The translations under genes were made by a program, and so were the position numbers. The notes below the pieces were generated by a model. It had not been told where the DNA came from. It saw nothing but the letters and a program-made list of their open reading frames with translations, and made no database searches. A DNA stretch of 36,446 bases from Anaerosolibacter sp. GTDB taxonomy: Bacteria; Bacillota; Clostridia; Peptostreptococcales; Thermotaleaceae. The stretch is taken from assembly GCF_029240175.1 (NCBI RefSeq), contig NZ_JARBTM010000035.1, positions 1 to 36,446 of the forward strand, given 5' to 3'. Every line of letters begins with the position of its first letter. The first letter of the stretch is position 1. Below, piece after piece: positions 6,732 to 15,386 of the stretch.

Positions 6732-7667
6732 TTAGAATGTTTGATCGTTAGCACTACTGCAAGGTCTGGAATTTTCATCAATCTGATTTGGAAATAATTG
6801 TGGGAAGGATGTGCATATTTGTTCCACGTTGGCGGCCAATACAGGGAAGCCTGTAGACAATACACATAGCTGCACGGGTACCACAATTTTCTTTTCACAG
6901 GTTACACAAAGAGCAACGATGAGGTTTGCTCTTACGGTTCCAGTGGCAGGATCAATGATAAGGTCTCTTCGAATACTGTTTGTTGCCAACCTTACTTCGC
7001 AATCAATATTGCAGAATTCAGTGAATCTTGGTAAGAATGCCCCATCAAATACTGAAGGTAAGCATAGTTCAAAGAAGTTTGTTAAAATCAATGGCGCAGC
7101 TGGTGATGCAATAGGAACGACGGCTTTCAATGTCGCTCTGTTTTCTCTCCCACAATCTTCCTGATATACTACATCTATTTCAACCACCACATTCCCTGTG
7201 ATGGCGATGTTTTGAGTGCCGAAAATAGGTGTTCCTTTTCCTTCTTCATCACACTCTTGGGTATTCACATATACAAGTTTCTCTGATGCTGTCCCATCAG
7301 GCCCAATCACACGGACTTCTTTTCCTGCACCATCTTCAACAAATTCTGCACCAGCAATGTTGGTACAAGGTGTTACTGTTAGATTCCTAGGATCATTGAT
7401 GTTGGCAGGATTAAAGAATTTTCTACATCGTATCTCTCGAATGGCAATGACTCTTGCCCCTCTGCCTAATGCTGGTGTGAAAGGCTGCCCTTCTATGGTT
7501 CTGAGGCCTTGAAGATTAAACAATGCTGCGTCATAAACCTTCTGCACATATATAGGTTCTGTTACTACATTTCTTAAAGTTCCGTCAAAGCTGCAGCCCG
7601 TTGTGGCTGTACAGCATCTATCTTCAATACCTAAGGTTGCACTTGGGATGTTCTTATTACATGACAT
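6732..7667 (-). CDS. Cys-rich protein of unknown function, candidate spore-surface protein
   Basis: I do not recognise the family. The start is the ATG at 7667 (MSCNKNIPSATLG), behind AGGAGGAAGAGAACCC, giving 311 aa; upstream in-frame ATGs lack ribosome-binding sites. There is no signal peptide, transmembrane segment or low-complexity tract. Cysteines are frequent and often paired or patterned (DRCCTATTGCS, FCNIDCEV, ALCVTCEKK). The body is beta-rich, with hydrophobic alternation such as IAITGNVVVEIDVVY and KIVVPVQLCVLS. A cytoplasmic protein with this many cysteines in a spore former suggests disulfide cross-linking in coat or exosporium. A near sigma-K/E promoter match upstream supports this weakly. 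The gene is monocistronic. Confidence 0.6.
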   Translation of the reverse strand: MSCNKNIPSATLGIEDRCCTATTGCSFDGTLRNVVTEPIYVQKVYDAALFNLQGLRTIEGQPFTPALGRGARVIAIREIRCRKFFNPANINDPRNLTVTPCTNIAGAEFVEDGAGKEVRVIGPDGTASEKLVYVNTQECDEEGKGTPIFGTQNIAITGNVVVEIDVVYQEDCGRENRATLKAVVPIASPAAPLILTNFFELCLPSVFDGAFLPRFTEFCNIDCEVRLATNSIRRDLIIDPATGTVRANLIVALCVTCEKKIVVPVQLCVLSTGFPVLAANVEQICTSFPQLFPNQIDENSRPCSSANDQTF

Positions 7668-7724
7668 GGGTTCTCTTCCTCCTCTCATATTCGGGAATTT
7701 TTTTGGATTGTCCATTCCCAATAT

Positions 7725-7751
7725 CAATATATGGAGGATTTTATTTTTGGT
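7725..7751 (-). promoter_or_regulatory. Possible sigma-E/K promoter of the Cys-rich gene
   Basis: On the minus strand, AC (7751-7750), 16 bases, then CATATATTG (7733-7725). It misses the last base of the sigma-K consensus but also resembles the sigma-E -10. It lies 58 bases before the chosen ATG. Confidence 0.3.
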
Positions 7752-7793
7752 GACGCTTTTTCAAAGGTTCTTTTTTATAAATAACGGATTTTT

Positions 7794-8144
7794 TTAATCC
7801 ATTAAAGTTCCCTGTACGCTTTTGATATGATCACTTTCAATTTCAATGCATGCATAGGGATAGGTAATCTTCTGTGTTACCATGGTATCTGGCTTGGGTG
7901 TAGTAATGTGAGCAGATATATAAGCCGTATCCAGGGATTCCATTACTGCTTGATCAATAATCACTTTGTATCCCCCAGTAGGTCTTTCTCCGCTGCTGAT
8001 AAGAACATATATCTTTTTTCCGTCCCTTTTGTAGTGGATACCTCTTTCTTGACGGTGGGTCTCCAGCCATTGTTGAAGTAGATTCCCTTGAGATATGTCC
8101 TGACTCGTTACTTCTCTATAAGACAAAGTCTTTGCCATGGGCAT
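7794..8144 (-). CDS. PrcB-domain protein (PrcB_C-like)
   Basis: This is a 116-aa protein. The segment IYVLISSGERPTGGYKVIID followed by ITYPYACIEI is the pattern of the PrcB C-terminal domain, first named from the Treponema dentilisin protease complex and widespread in Firmicutes. There is no signal peptide or lipobox, unlike many PrcB relatives, so it should stay in the cytoplasm or be packed into the spore. The ATG at 8144 has GAGGAGG 8 bases upstream; a TTG one codon earlier is less likely. An exact sigma-K promoter match lies about 130 bases upstream. The domain call is moderate; the role is unknown. Confidence 0.65.
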   Translation of the reverse strand: MPMAKTLSYREVTSQDISQGNLLQQWLETHRQERGIHYKRDGKKIYVLISSGERPTGGYKVIIDQAVMESLDTAYISAHITTPKPDTMVTQKITYPYACIEIESDHIKSVQGTLMD

Positions 8145-8272
8145 CAATTCCTCCTCTATTTTGGCTAAGTTTCATCATTTCCACAGCAGATTTCTTTCTA
8201 GTCCTCAATCTAAAGAAAATACCAGAGGAACCTCACCTATTTTAGGTCAGTTCCTAGAATTTTCTTCTACTC

Positions 8273-8299
8273 TAATATATGCTCATTCCTATATTTCGT
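8273..8299 (-). promoter_or_regulatory. Sigma-K-like promoter upstream of the PrcB-domain gene
   Basis: On the minus strand, AC (8299-8298), 16 bases, CATATATTA (8281-8273). This fits AC-N16/17-CATAnnnTA exactly. It implies a leader of about 120 bases. Confidence 0.4.
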
Positions 8300-8327
8300 C
8301 ATCAAATCCCATCTACGCAAATTCTTA

Positions 8328-9425
8328 TTATTCCCTTATTGTTATGGGGTTACCCTCCACAAGCTTATCTTTTCCTACCACAATAACCCTGTTATTTTTT
8401 TCAATTCCTTCAAGCACTTCCCAATCATCCTCGTCCTTATATCCTACCTTTATAGGTTTTTTATATGCCTTACCATTCTGCTCTATAAAAACAAAGTCCA
8501 CTGCATTTTCTGTAATGATGGCTTCCTTCGGTACTGACATGACCGATTTATGACTATCCAGCAGTATCTCTATGGTAGCAAACATCCCTGCTTTTAAACG
8601 ATGTTCCCTATTCTTCACTAGTATTTTCACAGGATATGCCTTTGTCTCCGGGTCAGGCACAGGACCGATATGGGTGATTTCACCTTCCAGTATTTCTGAC
8701 CCAAAAGATTCTACCCTTATCTCCACCTTCTGACCCACCTTACAAACTGGAATATCTTTCTCGGAAACACCCGTCTCCACATACATATCATCCATACTTA
8801 CAATGGTAAATAGCATCTTGCCTGGTCCAATATTTTCCCCTACGGAAATTTCCTTTTTGCTAATCACACCGGATATTGGTGCTTTAATCTCTGTGTAATC
8901 AAGATTTTGTTTCGCTAAGGCAAATCCATTTTGAGCTAAATTCAGCAGCTCCTGTCCCATCTTATATTGATTCTCGATATTTTCAAAATCCGCTTGAGAA
9001 AGGGCTCCACTCTCAAAGAGTACTCTGTAGCGTTCGTAATTCTTTTTCGTGCTATCCTGAGTCAGTTTTTCTTTATTCAAGCCAATCAATGCGTTTTCAT
9101 ACTGCAGTTTATATTCCATGTCAGATAATTTACATAATAAAGTATCTTTTTTTATGGAACTTCCAATGTCTCCATGGATTCTTTCCACCGTTCCATTTAT
9201 TTTTGCTGTCACCATCACAGTTTCCTTGGGCTGGATCACCCCAGGAAGGGATAGTTTATGGAAGAAATCTTTTATCCCGATGGGCGCTACCTTCACGTAG
9301 ATAATTTCTTCTGACTTATTTGTTTCTTCGGTTCCAACTTTTCCGTCAGCAGGCACCGTTTCTTTCCCTGCACAACCAGCAAGTATCAAACTAATGACCA
9401 ATAACAGGATTAGCAGCTTTTTCAT
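8328..9425 (-). CDS. RND efflux periplasmic-adaptor-type lipoprotein (HlyD/MFP family)
   Basis: The 365-aa protein has a lipoprotein signal ending LILAGC (lipid on Cys18). Next come a beta-barrel/lipoyl half (VMVTAKINGTVERIHGDIGS), a helical hairpin with NYERYRVLFESGALSQADFE, the second lipoyl half (IKAPISGVISKKEISVGENI), a beta-barrel (GQKVEIRVESF) and a membrane-proximal domain. This is the standard MFP order. In a Gram-positive cell it would sit on the outer face of the membrane and couple to the RND permease. Its ATG lies inside the end of the permease gene (35-base overlap), with AAAGGAGG 9 bases upstream. It is the second gene of the operon; adaptors usually come first. Confidence 0.88.
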   Translation of the reverse strand: MKKLLILLLVISLILAGCAGKETVPADGKVGTEETNKSEEIIYVKVAPIGIKDFFHKLSLPGVIQPKETVMVTAKINGTVERIHGDIGSSIKKDTLLCKLSDMEYKLQYENALIGLNKEKLTQDSTKKNYERYRVLFESGALSQADFENIENQYKMGQELLNLAQNGFALAKQNLDYTEIKAPISGVISKKEISVGENIGPGKMLFTIVSMDDMYVETGVSEKDIPVCKVGQKVEIRVESFGSEILEGEITHIGPVPDPETKAYPVKILVKNREHRLKAGMFATIEILLDSHKSVMSVPKEAIITENAVDFVFIEQNGKAYKKPIKVGYKDEDDWEVLEGIEKNNRVIVVGKDKLVEGNPITIRE

Positions 9426-12400
9426 CTCCCAAGCCTCCTTTATTTCTGTCTTTTTCTTTTCTTTGTTTCCGCGTCATCTTAAATTCCTCCAGCATAGTGT
9501 ATAAAACAGGTACAACCAATAGGGTAAGAATCGTAGCCATGCTTAATCCACAGATTAATGCATAACCCATAGGCGCAAAGAAGGGCTGTCTTATGGTGAT
9601 TGGTAGTATTCCTCCTACCGTTGTAATCGTTGTAGCCATGACAGGCATAAACCGTGTAACACCGGTTTCCTTCACTGCATCCTGTAAGGAATATCCACTC
9701 TTTCGTAAATAGTTAATATAATCAACCAATACGATGGCATCATTTACTGCTATACCTACCAGGGCCACTACCCCTACAAAGGAAACAAATCCAAAGGTAT
9801 TTCCCGTAAGCACCAAGCCAGGCATGACGCCAATCAGCGCCATGGGCACCGAGAATAATATGATCAGAGGCTGAGACAGAGAGTTAAACTGTATGGCTAA
9901 AATAAGAAATACCAATATTGCTGCAATAACCATATTTGTAAACATATCTGTAAAGGATTCCTGCATACTTTCTTCCTCTCCACCGTATCCAATGGTCATG
10001 CCTTCTGGTATAGGATAGGTTGCTATGGCTTCTTTAAAGGCCTTGGTTACATCTCCAGGGATCGTCCCTGTTAATACATCACCAGATATGCTAACCTGTC
10101 GTTTTAATTCTTCATGATTGATCGCTGTTATACTCTTGGTTTCTATCACCTCTGCCACTTGGGAGAGAGGAATCATCTGCCCCAGCCGCGAAGGAAAATA
10201 GATCTTTTCTAAATCATCTTTGCTTTGAAGTTTTTCTTTTGAAGTGTGGATAATCACATCAATTTCGTCTTGGTTATTTCTAAAGGTTGTTGCCTTTAGA
10301 CCATTTACAGCGTTTCGAATACCCAAAGCCACTGTCATATCATCTAGACCCAAATAACTGGCCTTCTCCTTATCTACCTTTATTTGTAATTCGGGAGAAC
10401 CTTCTTCCATACTGCTCTCCACGTCCCTTGTTCCCTCAAGTGATTTCAAAATACCCGTAAAATCATCTGCCACCAACTTTAAGTCTTCAAAATTCTCACT
10501 ATTTAGCTCAATATAAATCGGTTTCCCTGTAGGAGGTCCGTCTTCCAATTCCTGGACCTCAATCTTAGCGCCAGGGATATCCTTAATGGCTTCACGGAAA
10601 ATGACAGCTAGCTCCATGCTGGTCTTATCCCGCACTTTCTTGTCATGTAAATCAATGATGATTCGTGCAGTATTTGGGTTGCTGGCAGAGCCCACCGTGA
10701 TTGTCTCCAGACTATCTGCCCCTGTAATTCCCACATTGGATACAAAGCTTTTTATTTCTTTAAAGGATAATAGTCTTTTTTCCACCTCTTCTGCAATGGC
10801 TGAGGTGGTATCCAGACTAGTACCCAGGGGCGCCTCAATATTCACATAGAGGCGTGTATAGTCATTTTGAGCAAACATTTCTACTTTTAGGATTCCCAAA
10901 GGTATAAGTGCTAGACTTAGAACAAACGCAATAACCACTGTCCCTACAACAGCCCGACGCCTCCACTTACTCTTCACGATATCATATAATATTTTCCCGT
11001 AGCCAACGATGATAAAGTGCTCTTTCCTATCTCCTTTTCTTAGGAATTTCTTTGCGATCATAGCGCCTGAGAACAGAACCGCAAAAATAATAGATAATGT
11101 ACCAAATCCCAACAGGCCGCCTTCTTCATTTTTGAAGGCATACAAGGAGAGTACAAATACAAATAATACCGAGGCAACCTTTAATCCTTTCTCTATCAAA
11201 GGGTGCTTTGCAAGCCTTTCAGCCCTACGGTGTTCCTTCAATACCAGGGTACATAAAGCTGGGGTAATGGTAATCGCCACAAAGTACGAGGCACTGAGGG
11301 CAAAGATAACAGTAATTGGTATAGGCTTGATAAAGGCCCCCATAATTCCGGTGGTCAACATTATTGGAAAAAATGCAGCCAGGGTTGTCAAGGTTGAGGA
11401 TGCCACGGCTGGGGCTATCTGATTTGTTCCTACCTCCGCCGCTACATTTGTAGGAAGTCCCATCAACCTTAATCGATCAATATTCTCCATGATGACAATT
11501 CCATTATCCACTAACATTCCCACGGCCAATATCAATGAAAACAATGTGATATTGTTAAACGTCATCCCCGTGATGTCCATCAATCCAAAGGCAATTAATA
11601 TGGACAAGGGAATAACCATAGACACCACCAGAGACTCTCCAAAACCAATGAAAAGAAACAATACAATAATCACAAGCAGGAGTCCTGATTTGGAGTTCTG
11701 CACCACCGTTCCCAGTTCATCCTCTACGTATTCGGCTGTATCTCCGCTGACTTCTACCTGCAGTTCTTTCGGGTATAGACTACCCTCTCCCTTTTCCAAC
11801 AACTTATGGATTTTGTTGCTGGTTTTGATGACATCTGCCTCTTCCTTCTTTTTCACTGTGATGGCCACTGCCTTTTTTACACTGGCTTCATTTGTACCCA
11901 AATGGTTTGACATTCTGGAATAGGACTTGGGAGAAGCATACCCGTCTTCAATTTCTGCAATATCCTTTAAAAACAAAGGACTACTTCCCATGTATGTAAT
12001 CACTACATTTTCAAGATCCTTTACATTAGCAAACTCGCCTACAGTACGGATATTATAATTTTTATTGTCCAAGACAATATCTCCACCTGGAAAATTTATA
12101 TTGGACAGGGCAATAGCATTCTTAATTTGCTCTAAAGATATGTTATAGACCGATAATTTTTGTGGATTCACAATCACCTTTATCTCACGCTCAAGGCCAC
12201 CTATGATCTGTACTTCTGTAATTTCCTTATTTTTTTCAATCTCCTCTTTGATCCTTTCAGCATAATTTTTCAGTGTAACAAAATCATAATCTCCGCTGAC
12301 ATTTATGATCATGATCGGTGTGTTGTTGGTTTCCAGGCTCATGATTTGAGGTACTTCTGCATCAGCTGGAAGCTCCGACTGTACTGCCGAAACCTTATCT

Positions 12401-12792
12401 CTCATCTTTTGCATCATGCTGTCCATATCAACGCCCTGCTCAAATTCTACAAAAACCGATGAATAGCCATATCCTGAAGACGAGTTTATACTTTTTACCT
12501 TTTCTAATTCATCTAGTTTCTTTTCGATTTTTTTTGTAACCAGTGCCTCCATTTCTTCTGGTGCAGCCCCTACATAAGTGGTTAACACATGTCCGTAGGG
12601 TAAAATAACCTCGGGTTGAAGCTCCCGCGGCATCCTCAAGTACGCTCCAATCCCCCAAATCAGTATAGCAGCAATAAGTAAATATACGATTCTGTATCTA
12701 CTTATAAAAAAGCCTGCCCATCTACCGAATATATTCTTTTTTTGTTCCAGCTCTGGTATATGCCCAAGCTGATTTTCTTCAAAATCTTTCAT
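9391..12792 (-). CDS. RND (AcrB-like) efflux permease
   Basis: The 1133-aa inner-membrane pump is driven by proton motive force. The N-terminal TM1 (IVYLLIAAILIWGIG) is followed by porter domain 1, TM2-6, a centre, TM7, porter domain 2 and TM8-12 (ending ILTLLVVPVLYTMLEEF). The TM4 motif is GMLVDNGIVIMENIDRL. AcrB has DD here for proton relay; only the first Asp is kept, as in several Gram-positive homologues. TM10 has GIAVNDAIVLVDYINYLR. The protein is longer than AcrB (about 1050) because residues about 540-600 carry two extra hydrophobic segments (VASVLFVFVLSLYAF and LSIIFAVLFSGAMIA) before TM7. The ATG has AGAAGGGAG upstream. The substrate is unknown. Confidence 0.88.
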   Translation of the reverse strand: MKDFEENQLGHIPELEQKKNIFGRWAGFFISRYRIVYLLIAAILIWGIGAYLRMPRELQPEVILPYGHVLTTYVGAAPEEMEALVTKKIEKKLDELEKVKSINSSSGYGYSSVFVEFEQGVDMDSMMQKMRDKVSAVQSELPADAEVPQIMSLETNNTPIMIINVSGDYDFVTLKNYAERIKEEIEKNKEITEVQIIGGLEREIKVIVNPQKLSVYNISLEQIKNAIALSNINFPGGDIVLDNKNYNIRTVGEFANVKDLENVVITYMGSSPLFLKDIAEIEDGYASPKSYSRMSNHLGTNEASVKKAVAITVKKKEEADVIKTSNKIHKLLEKGEGSLYPKELQVEVSGDTAEYVEDELGTVVQNSKSGLLLVIIVLFLFIGFGESLVVSMVIPLSILIAFGLMDITGMTFNNITLFSLILAVGMLVDNGIVIMENIDRLRLMGLPTNVAAEVGTNQIAPAVASSTLTTLAAFFPIMLTTGIMGAFIKPIPITVIFALSASYFVAITITPALCTLVLKEHRRAERLAKHPLIEKGLKVASVLFVFVLSLYAFKNEEGGLLGFGTLSIIFAVLFSGAMIAKKFLRKGDRKEHFIIVGYGKILYDIVKSKWRRRAVVGTVVIAFVLSLALIPLGILKVEMFAQNDYTRLYVNIEAPLGTSLDTTSAIAEEVEKRLLSFKEIKSFVSNVGITGADSLETITVGSASNPNTARIIIDLHDKKVRDKTSMELAVIFREAIKDIPGAKIEVQELEDGPPTGKPIYIELNSENFEDLKLVADDFTGILKSLEGTRDVESSMEEGSPELQIKVDKEKASYLGLDDMTVALGIRNAVNGLKATTFRNNQDEIDVIIHTSKEKLQSKDDLEKIYFPSRLGQMIPLSQVAEVIETKSITAINHEELKRQVSISGDVLTGTIPGDVTKAFKEAIATYPIPEGMTIGYGGEEESMQESFTDMFTNMVIAAILVFLILAIQFNSLSQPLIILFSVPMALIGVMPGLVLTGNTFGFVSFVGVVALVGIAVNDAIVLVDYINYLRKSGYSLQDAVKETGVTRFMPVMATTITTVGGILPITIRQPFFAPMGYALICGLSMATILTLLVVPVLYTMLEEFKMTRKQRKEKDRNKGGLGDEKAANPVIGH

Positions 12793-12954
12793 TGTTCTCC
12801 CTTCTTTCTATATAATCTTCTTCATTGATCGCAATACGTTGTCATCCAGGGCTACACTTCAATGATAACAAAACCTCTCCTGTTTTTTACAAAAGCTCCC
12901 ATAATATGTAATACACTTTGAATACGAATTTGTTTCAATTTTGTTTATGTAAAA

Positions 12955-12994
12955 GTATAAAAAGCTTTCTGCAATTGCAGAAAGCTTTTTATAC
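12955..12994. terminator. 40-bp perfect palindrome, terminator of the ABC operon
   Basis: GTATAAAAAGCTTTCTGCAA followed by its exact reverse complement. On the minus strand it ends in CTTTTTATAC and closes the ABC permease gene 30 bases earlier. It also isolates the RND genes downstream. Confidence 0.75.
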
Positions 12995-13024
12995 ATCGGA
13001 TCTCAGCACAGCCTACTTCCTCTT

Positions 13025-13744
13025 TTATCCCATTTTTTTTATAAATCGATTTGTTAATCCATATAATAGTATACTATGGATCAATATACCTCCAAAAATA
13101 TAAAACCAATAGGCACTACCTGATTCTCCAGCAGCTAAAAACGCCTGCACTGGCCAATAGAATGGACTTATACCTGCTAATAGCTGCCACTTGGAATCCG
13201 TAAAATATGCTGCTATCGGTGGAATCATCAATAATCCGAACCCCTTAGACAATGCCAAGCCTTCCACCTTATTCCCTGCAAAGCAGGCCAAGAATAATGC
13301 CATAATCGGTGCTTCTAAGGCTGCCAGCAATCCGATGGGAATCACGAAACCTACAGGTATCTGCCCTACTCCTGCTATTGGCAGAGCAATGATGGCGTAA
13401 AAAAAACTGATGACCATGGGAAAAATGATGCGATATAGGGTATAGCCTTCCTTTCCCAAGGGTGTCACAATTAAGGTCATATATATTTGATCATCTCTTT
13501 CATCCAACAGCAAGAACCCTGTAACCATGCCTGTAAGCATGGCTGCTAACAACAGCATGAAAGAAAAGATTAAGGGATAATGTGATGTTAAATCCACATA
13601 GTTAGCAAAATAGATTGTTACTGAGGGCAGCATCCATCTCATAGCCAAGGATAGTAGAAAAGGCCCCAAAAATGCTAAGCTCAGCATTGGCTCACGTAAA
13701 ATATTTCTCAAATCATTTACCAACAAGATATAGATTTTTTTCAT
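13025..13744 (-). CDS. ABC-2-type exporter permease
   Basis: This 239-aa membrane protein starts at the ATG at 13744 (MKKIYILLVNDLRNILREPM). That ATG overlaps the preceding TGA as ATGA and follows AAAGGAGGAGAGAATC. The longer in-frame upstream frame lies inside the previous gene and is spurious. About six hydrophobic segments are visible, including PLIFSFMLLLAAMLTGMV and GFVIPIGLLAALEAPIMAL. The N-terminal amphipathic NDLRNILREP element is typical of ABC-2 permeases. It is the third gene of the ATPase-permease-permease operon and probably forms a heterodimer with the preceding permease. The substrate is not evident. Confidence 0.82.
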   Translation of the reverse strand: MKKIYILLVNDLRNILREPMLSLAFLGPFLLSLAMRWMLPSVTIYFANYVDLTSHYPLIFSFMLLLAAMLTGMVTGFLLLDERDDQIYMTLIVTPLGKEGYTLYRIIFPMVISFFYAIIALPIAGVGQIPVGFVIPIGLLAALEAPIMALFLACFAGNKVEGLALSKGFGLLMIPPIAAYFTDSKWQLLAGISPFYWPVQAFLAAGESGSAYWFYIFGGILIHSILLYGLTNRFIKKMG

Positions 13745-14451
13745 GAGATTCTTCTCTCCTCCTTTAATACGATAAAGCGGTAGAATCCTCGGTGTGCTAC
13801 GGGAAAAGCTGCCCCAATCCATAGAAGCAAACTCCCTATGCTGTAGGCCACCTTCCATGATGCCAAGGTCTGAAAAGCTCCTCCTATTAATACCAGCGCT
13901 GCTTGGGTAGGAAAGAAATAAAAAATCCAGCTTCTCCAAAGACCAAAATAATCGAGCAGGGGTAAAAATAGAAAGGTAATATAGACAATCGAGGACAACA
14001 TATATTCATTTACCGTGTTAAATCGCGCCACTGCGATAAACCCCACCAATATAAAGAAGAAGGAGGTCAAAACAACACCTATAGTCAACTGCCCTAGATG
14101 TATATCACCTGGATAAGAAAAAAGAGTCACAGCGAAGCTTGCCAGCAAAGCCAAAAGGCTTAGGGATATCATTTTTGAAATCAAATATTCACTAATTCTC
14201 AAAGGCGTCGCCGCGATATACTCTAAAGTGTTTTCACTCTTCTCCAATAATACCAATCCGCCAATAAAAAAGAAGCCCAGCATAGATGGATCTGAAAACA
14301 CAATCATAGGTACCAATGTTTTAAGACTTGCTATTGCTGCTTGCTTCAGCAGGAGAATATAAACGATCGTAATAATTCCATATACTGCATAGAAGCCATA
14401 CTTTATTTGGAGATATACATCCGCTTTGATGCATGCAAGGAGTCTTCTCAT
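13741..14451 (-). CDS. ABC exporter permease
   Basis: The 236-aa protein has about six hydrophobic helices (IITIVYILLLKQAAI, PSMLGFFFIGGLVLLE, LSLLALLASFAVTLF, LTSFFFILVGFIAVA and others). The conserved LLEKSENTLEYIAATPLRISEYLISK stretch is characteristic of permeases in fluoroquinolone/ABC-2-type exporters. Its start overlaps the ATPase stop as ATGA, and its own stop overlaps the next gene the same way, so the three products should be made in equal amounts. It likely pairs with the downstream permease; the substrate is unknown. Confidence 0.82.
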   Translation of the reverse strand: MRRLLACIKADVYLQIKYGFYAVYGIITIVYILLLKQAAIASLKTLVPMIVFSDPSMLGFFFIGGLVLLEKSENTLEYIAATPLRISEYLISKMISLSLLALLASFAVTLFSYPGDIHLGQLTIGVVLTSFFFILVGFIAVARFNTVNEYMLSSIVYITFLFLPLLDYFGLWRSWIFYFFPTQAALVLIGGAFQTLASWKVAYSIGSLLLWIGAAFPVAHRGFYRFIVLKEERRIS

Positions 14452-15302
14452 ATTAATTTCCTCCCTGTGGATTGAATAAATATGTCTTCAAGGGTAGCTT
14501 CCTGAGTATGAATTGTTTTTATCTCCATTTGCTGCAGCAGCTCCACAAATGATGGATCGTAGCCGATCCCGTCCAACGGAAAATCTTTTTTTACCATGAC
14601 GCCGTGATCTACATACTCGACTGTAACACGCCTTTTCCCCCCTTGAACTTTTAATTCCCTTGGTGAGTTAATCATCTTTATTTCTCCGTCTACAATAAAA
14701 GCCACACGATCGCATAGTTCATCAGCTACGGCCATATTATGGGTCGTTAAAAATATCGTCTTCCCTTCCTTTTTTTGCTGTAGAATGATATCCTTGATAT
14801 TCTTTGCATTGACAGGATCTAGGCCAGATGTAGGTTCATCAAGAAAAATAATATCTGGTTTATGGAGGAGAGCTCTAATAAAATTCAAACGCATTTTCAT
14901 TCCCTTTGAATATTGGGATATCCTTAGGTTTCCTTTATCTCCCAATCCTACCATCTCTAAAAGCTTCATAGGTTTTTCTGTCTCGCCTTTATAAAAAGAT
15001 TGGATCAGTTGGAGATTTTCTAGGGCCGTCAGCTTCTGATAGAGATTTGGAAGCTCAAAGGAAATGCCTATCTCCTCATAGTAATCCCTGTTCCAGTCTT
15101 TTATCTCTTTTCCCATGACAGATACCTGACCCGTATAATCCTTCAACAGTCCGATTAATATTTTTTGGGTAGTACTTTTTCCAGCACCACTAGGTCCAAG
15201 AAATCCAAATATTTCCCCTTCCTTAATAGAAAAATCTATCCCTTTTAATGTCTCTTCCCTTGCCTTTGGATAGGTAAATTTTAAATCCTTTACAACAATC
15301 AT
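14448..15302 (-). CDS. ABC transporter ATP-binding protein
   Basis: The 284-aa ATPase shows Walker A GPSGAGKST (about 36-44), signature ISQYSKGMKMRL (a YSKGM variant of LSGGQ), Walker B IIFLDEPTSGLDP and the H-loop LTTHNM. It powers the two permeases encoded downstream. The ATG at 15302 follows GAGGAGG. The C-terminal tail (ATLEDIFIQSTGRKL) is typical of exporter ATPases of the drug/antibiotic type. The gap upstream, toward tetR, carries a candidate TetR operator. Confidence 0.9.
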   Translation of the reverse strand: MIVVKDLKFTYPKAREETLKGIDFSIKEGEIFGFLGPSGAGKSTTQKILIGLLKDYTGQVSVMGKEIKDWNRDYYEEIGISFELPNLYQKLTALENLQLIQSFYKGETEKPMKLLEMVGLGDKGNLRISQYSKGMKMRLNFIRALLHKPDIIFLDEPTSGLDPVNAKNIKDIILQQKKEGKTIFLTTHNMAVADELCDRVAFIVDGEIKMINSPRELKVQGGKRRVTVEYVDHGVMVKKDFPLDGIGYDPSFVELLQQMEIKTIHTQEATLEDIFIQSTGRKLI

Positions 15303-15344
15303 GCCAATACCTCCTCTATTTTAAAAACCAATTATCTCATATAA

Positions 15345-15368
15345 TAAAAATCATTTGTTCTTTTTTAA
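15345..15368. promoter_or_regulatory. Candidate TetR operator between tetR and the ABC operon
   Basis: The 24-base sequence TAAAAATCATTTGTTCTTTT then TTAA matches the site at the tetR start in 22 of 24 positions. It is imperfectly palindromic at its ends (TTAAAAA..TTTTTA on the minus strand) and lies 43 bases upstream of the ATPase ATG. Confidence 0.55.
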
Positions 15369-15386
15369 TATAAAAAAATATATATC

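Noticed and set aside
13745-13939. N-terminal extension of the second ABC permease (MEKLDFLFLSYPSS...)
   Set aside because: It overlaps the preceding permease gene in another frame; the ATGA-coupled start at 13744 has a strong ribosome-binding site.
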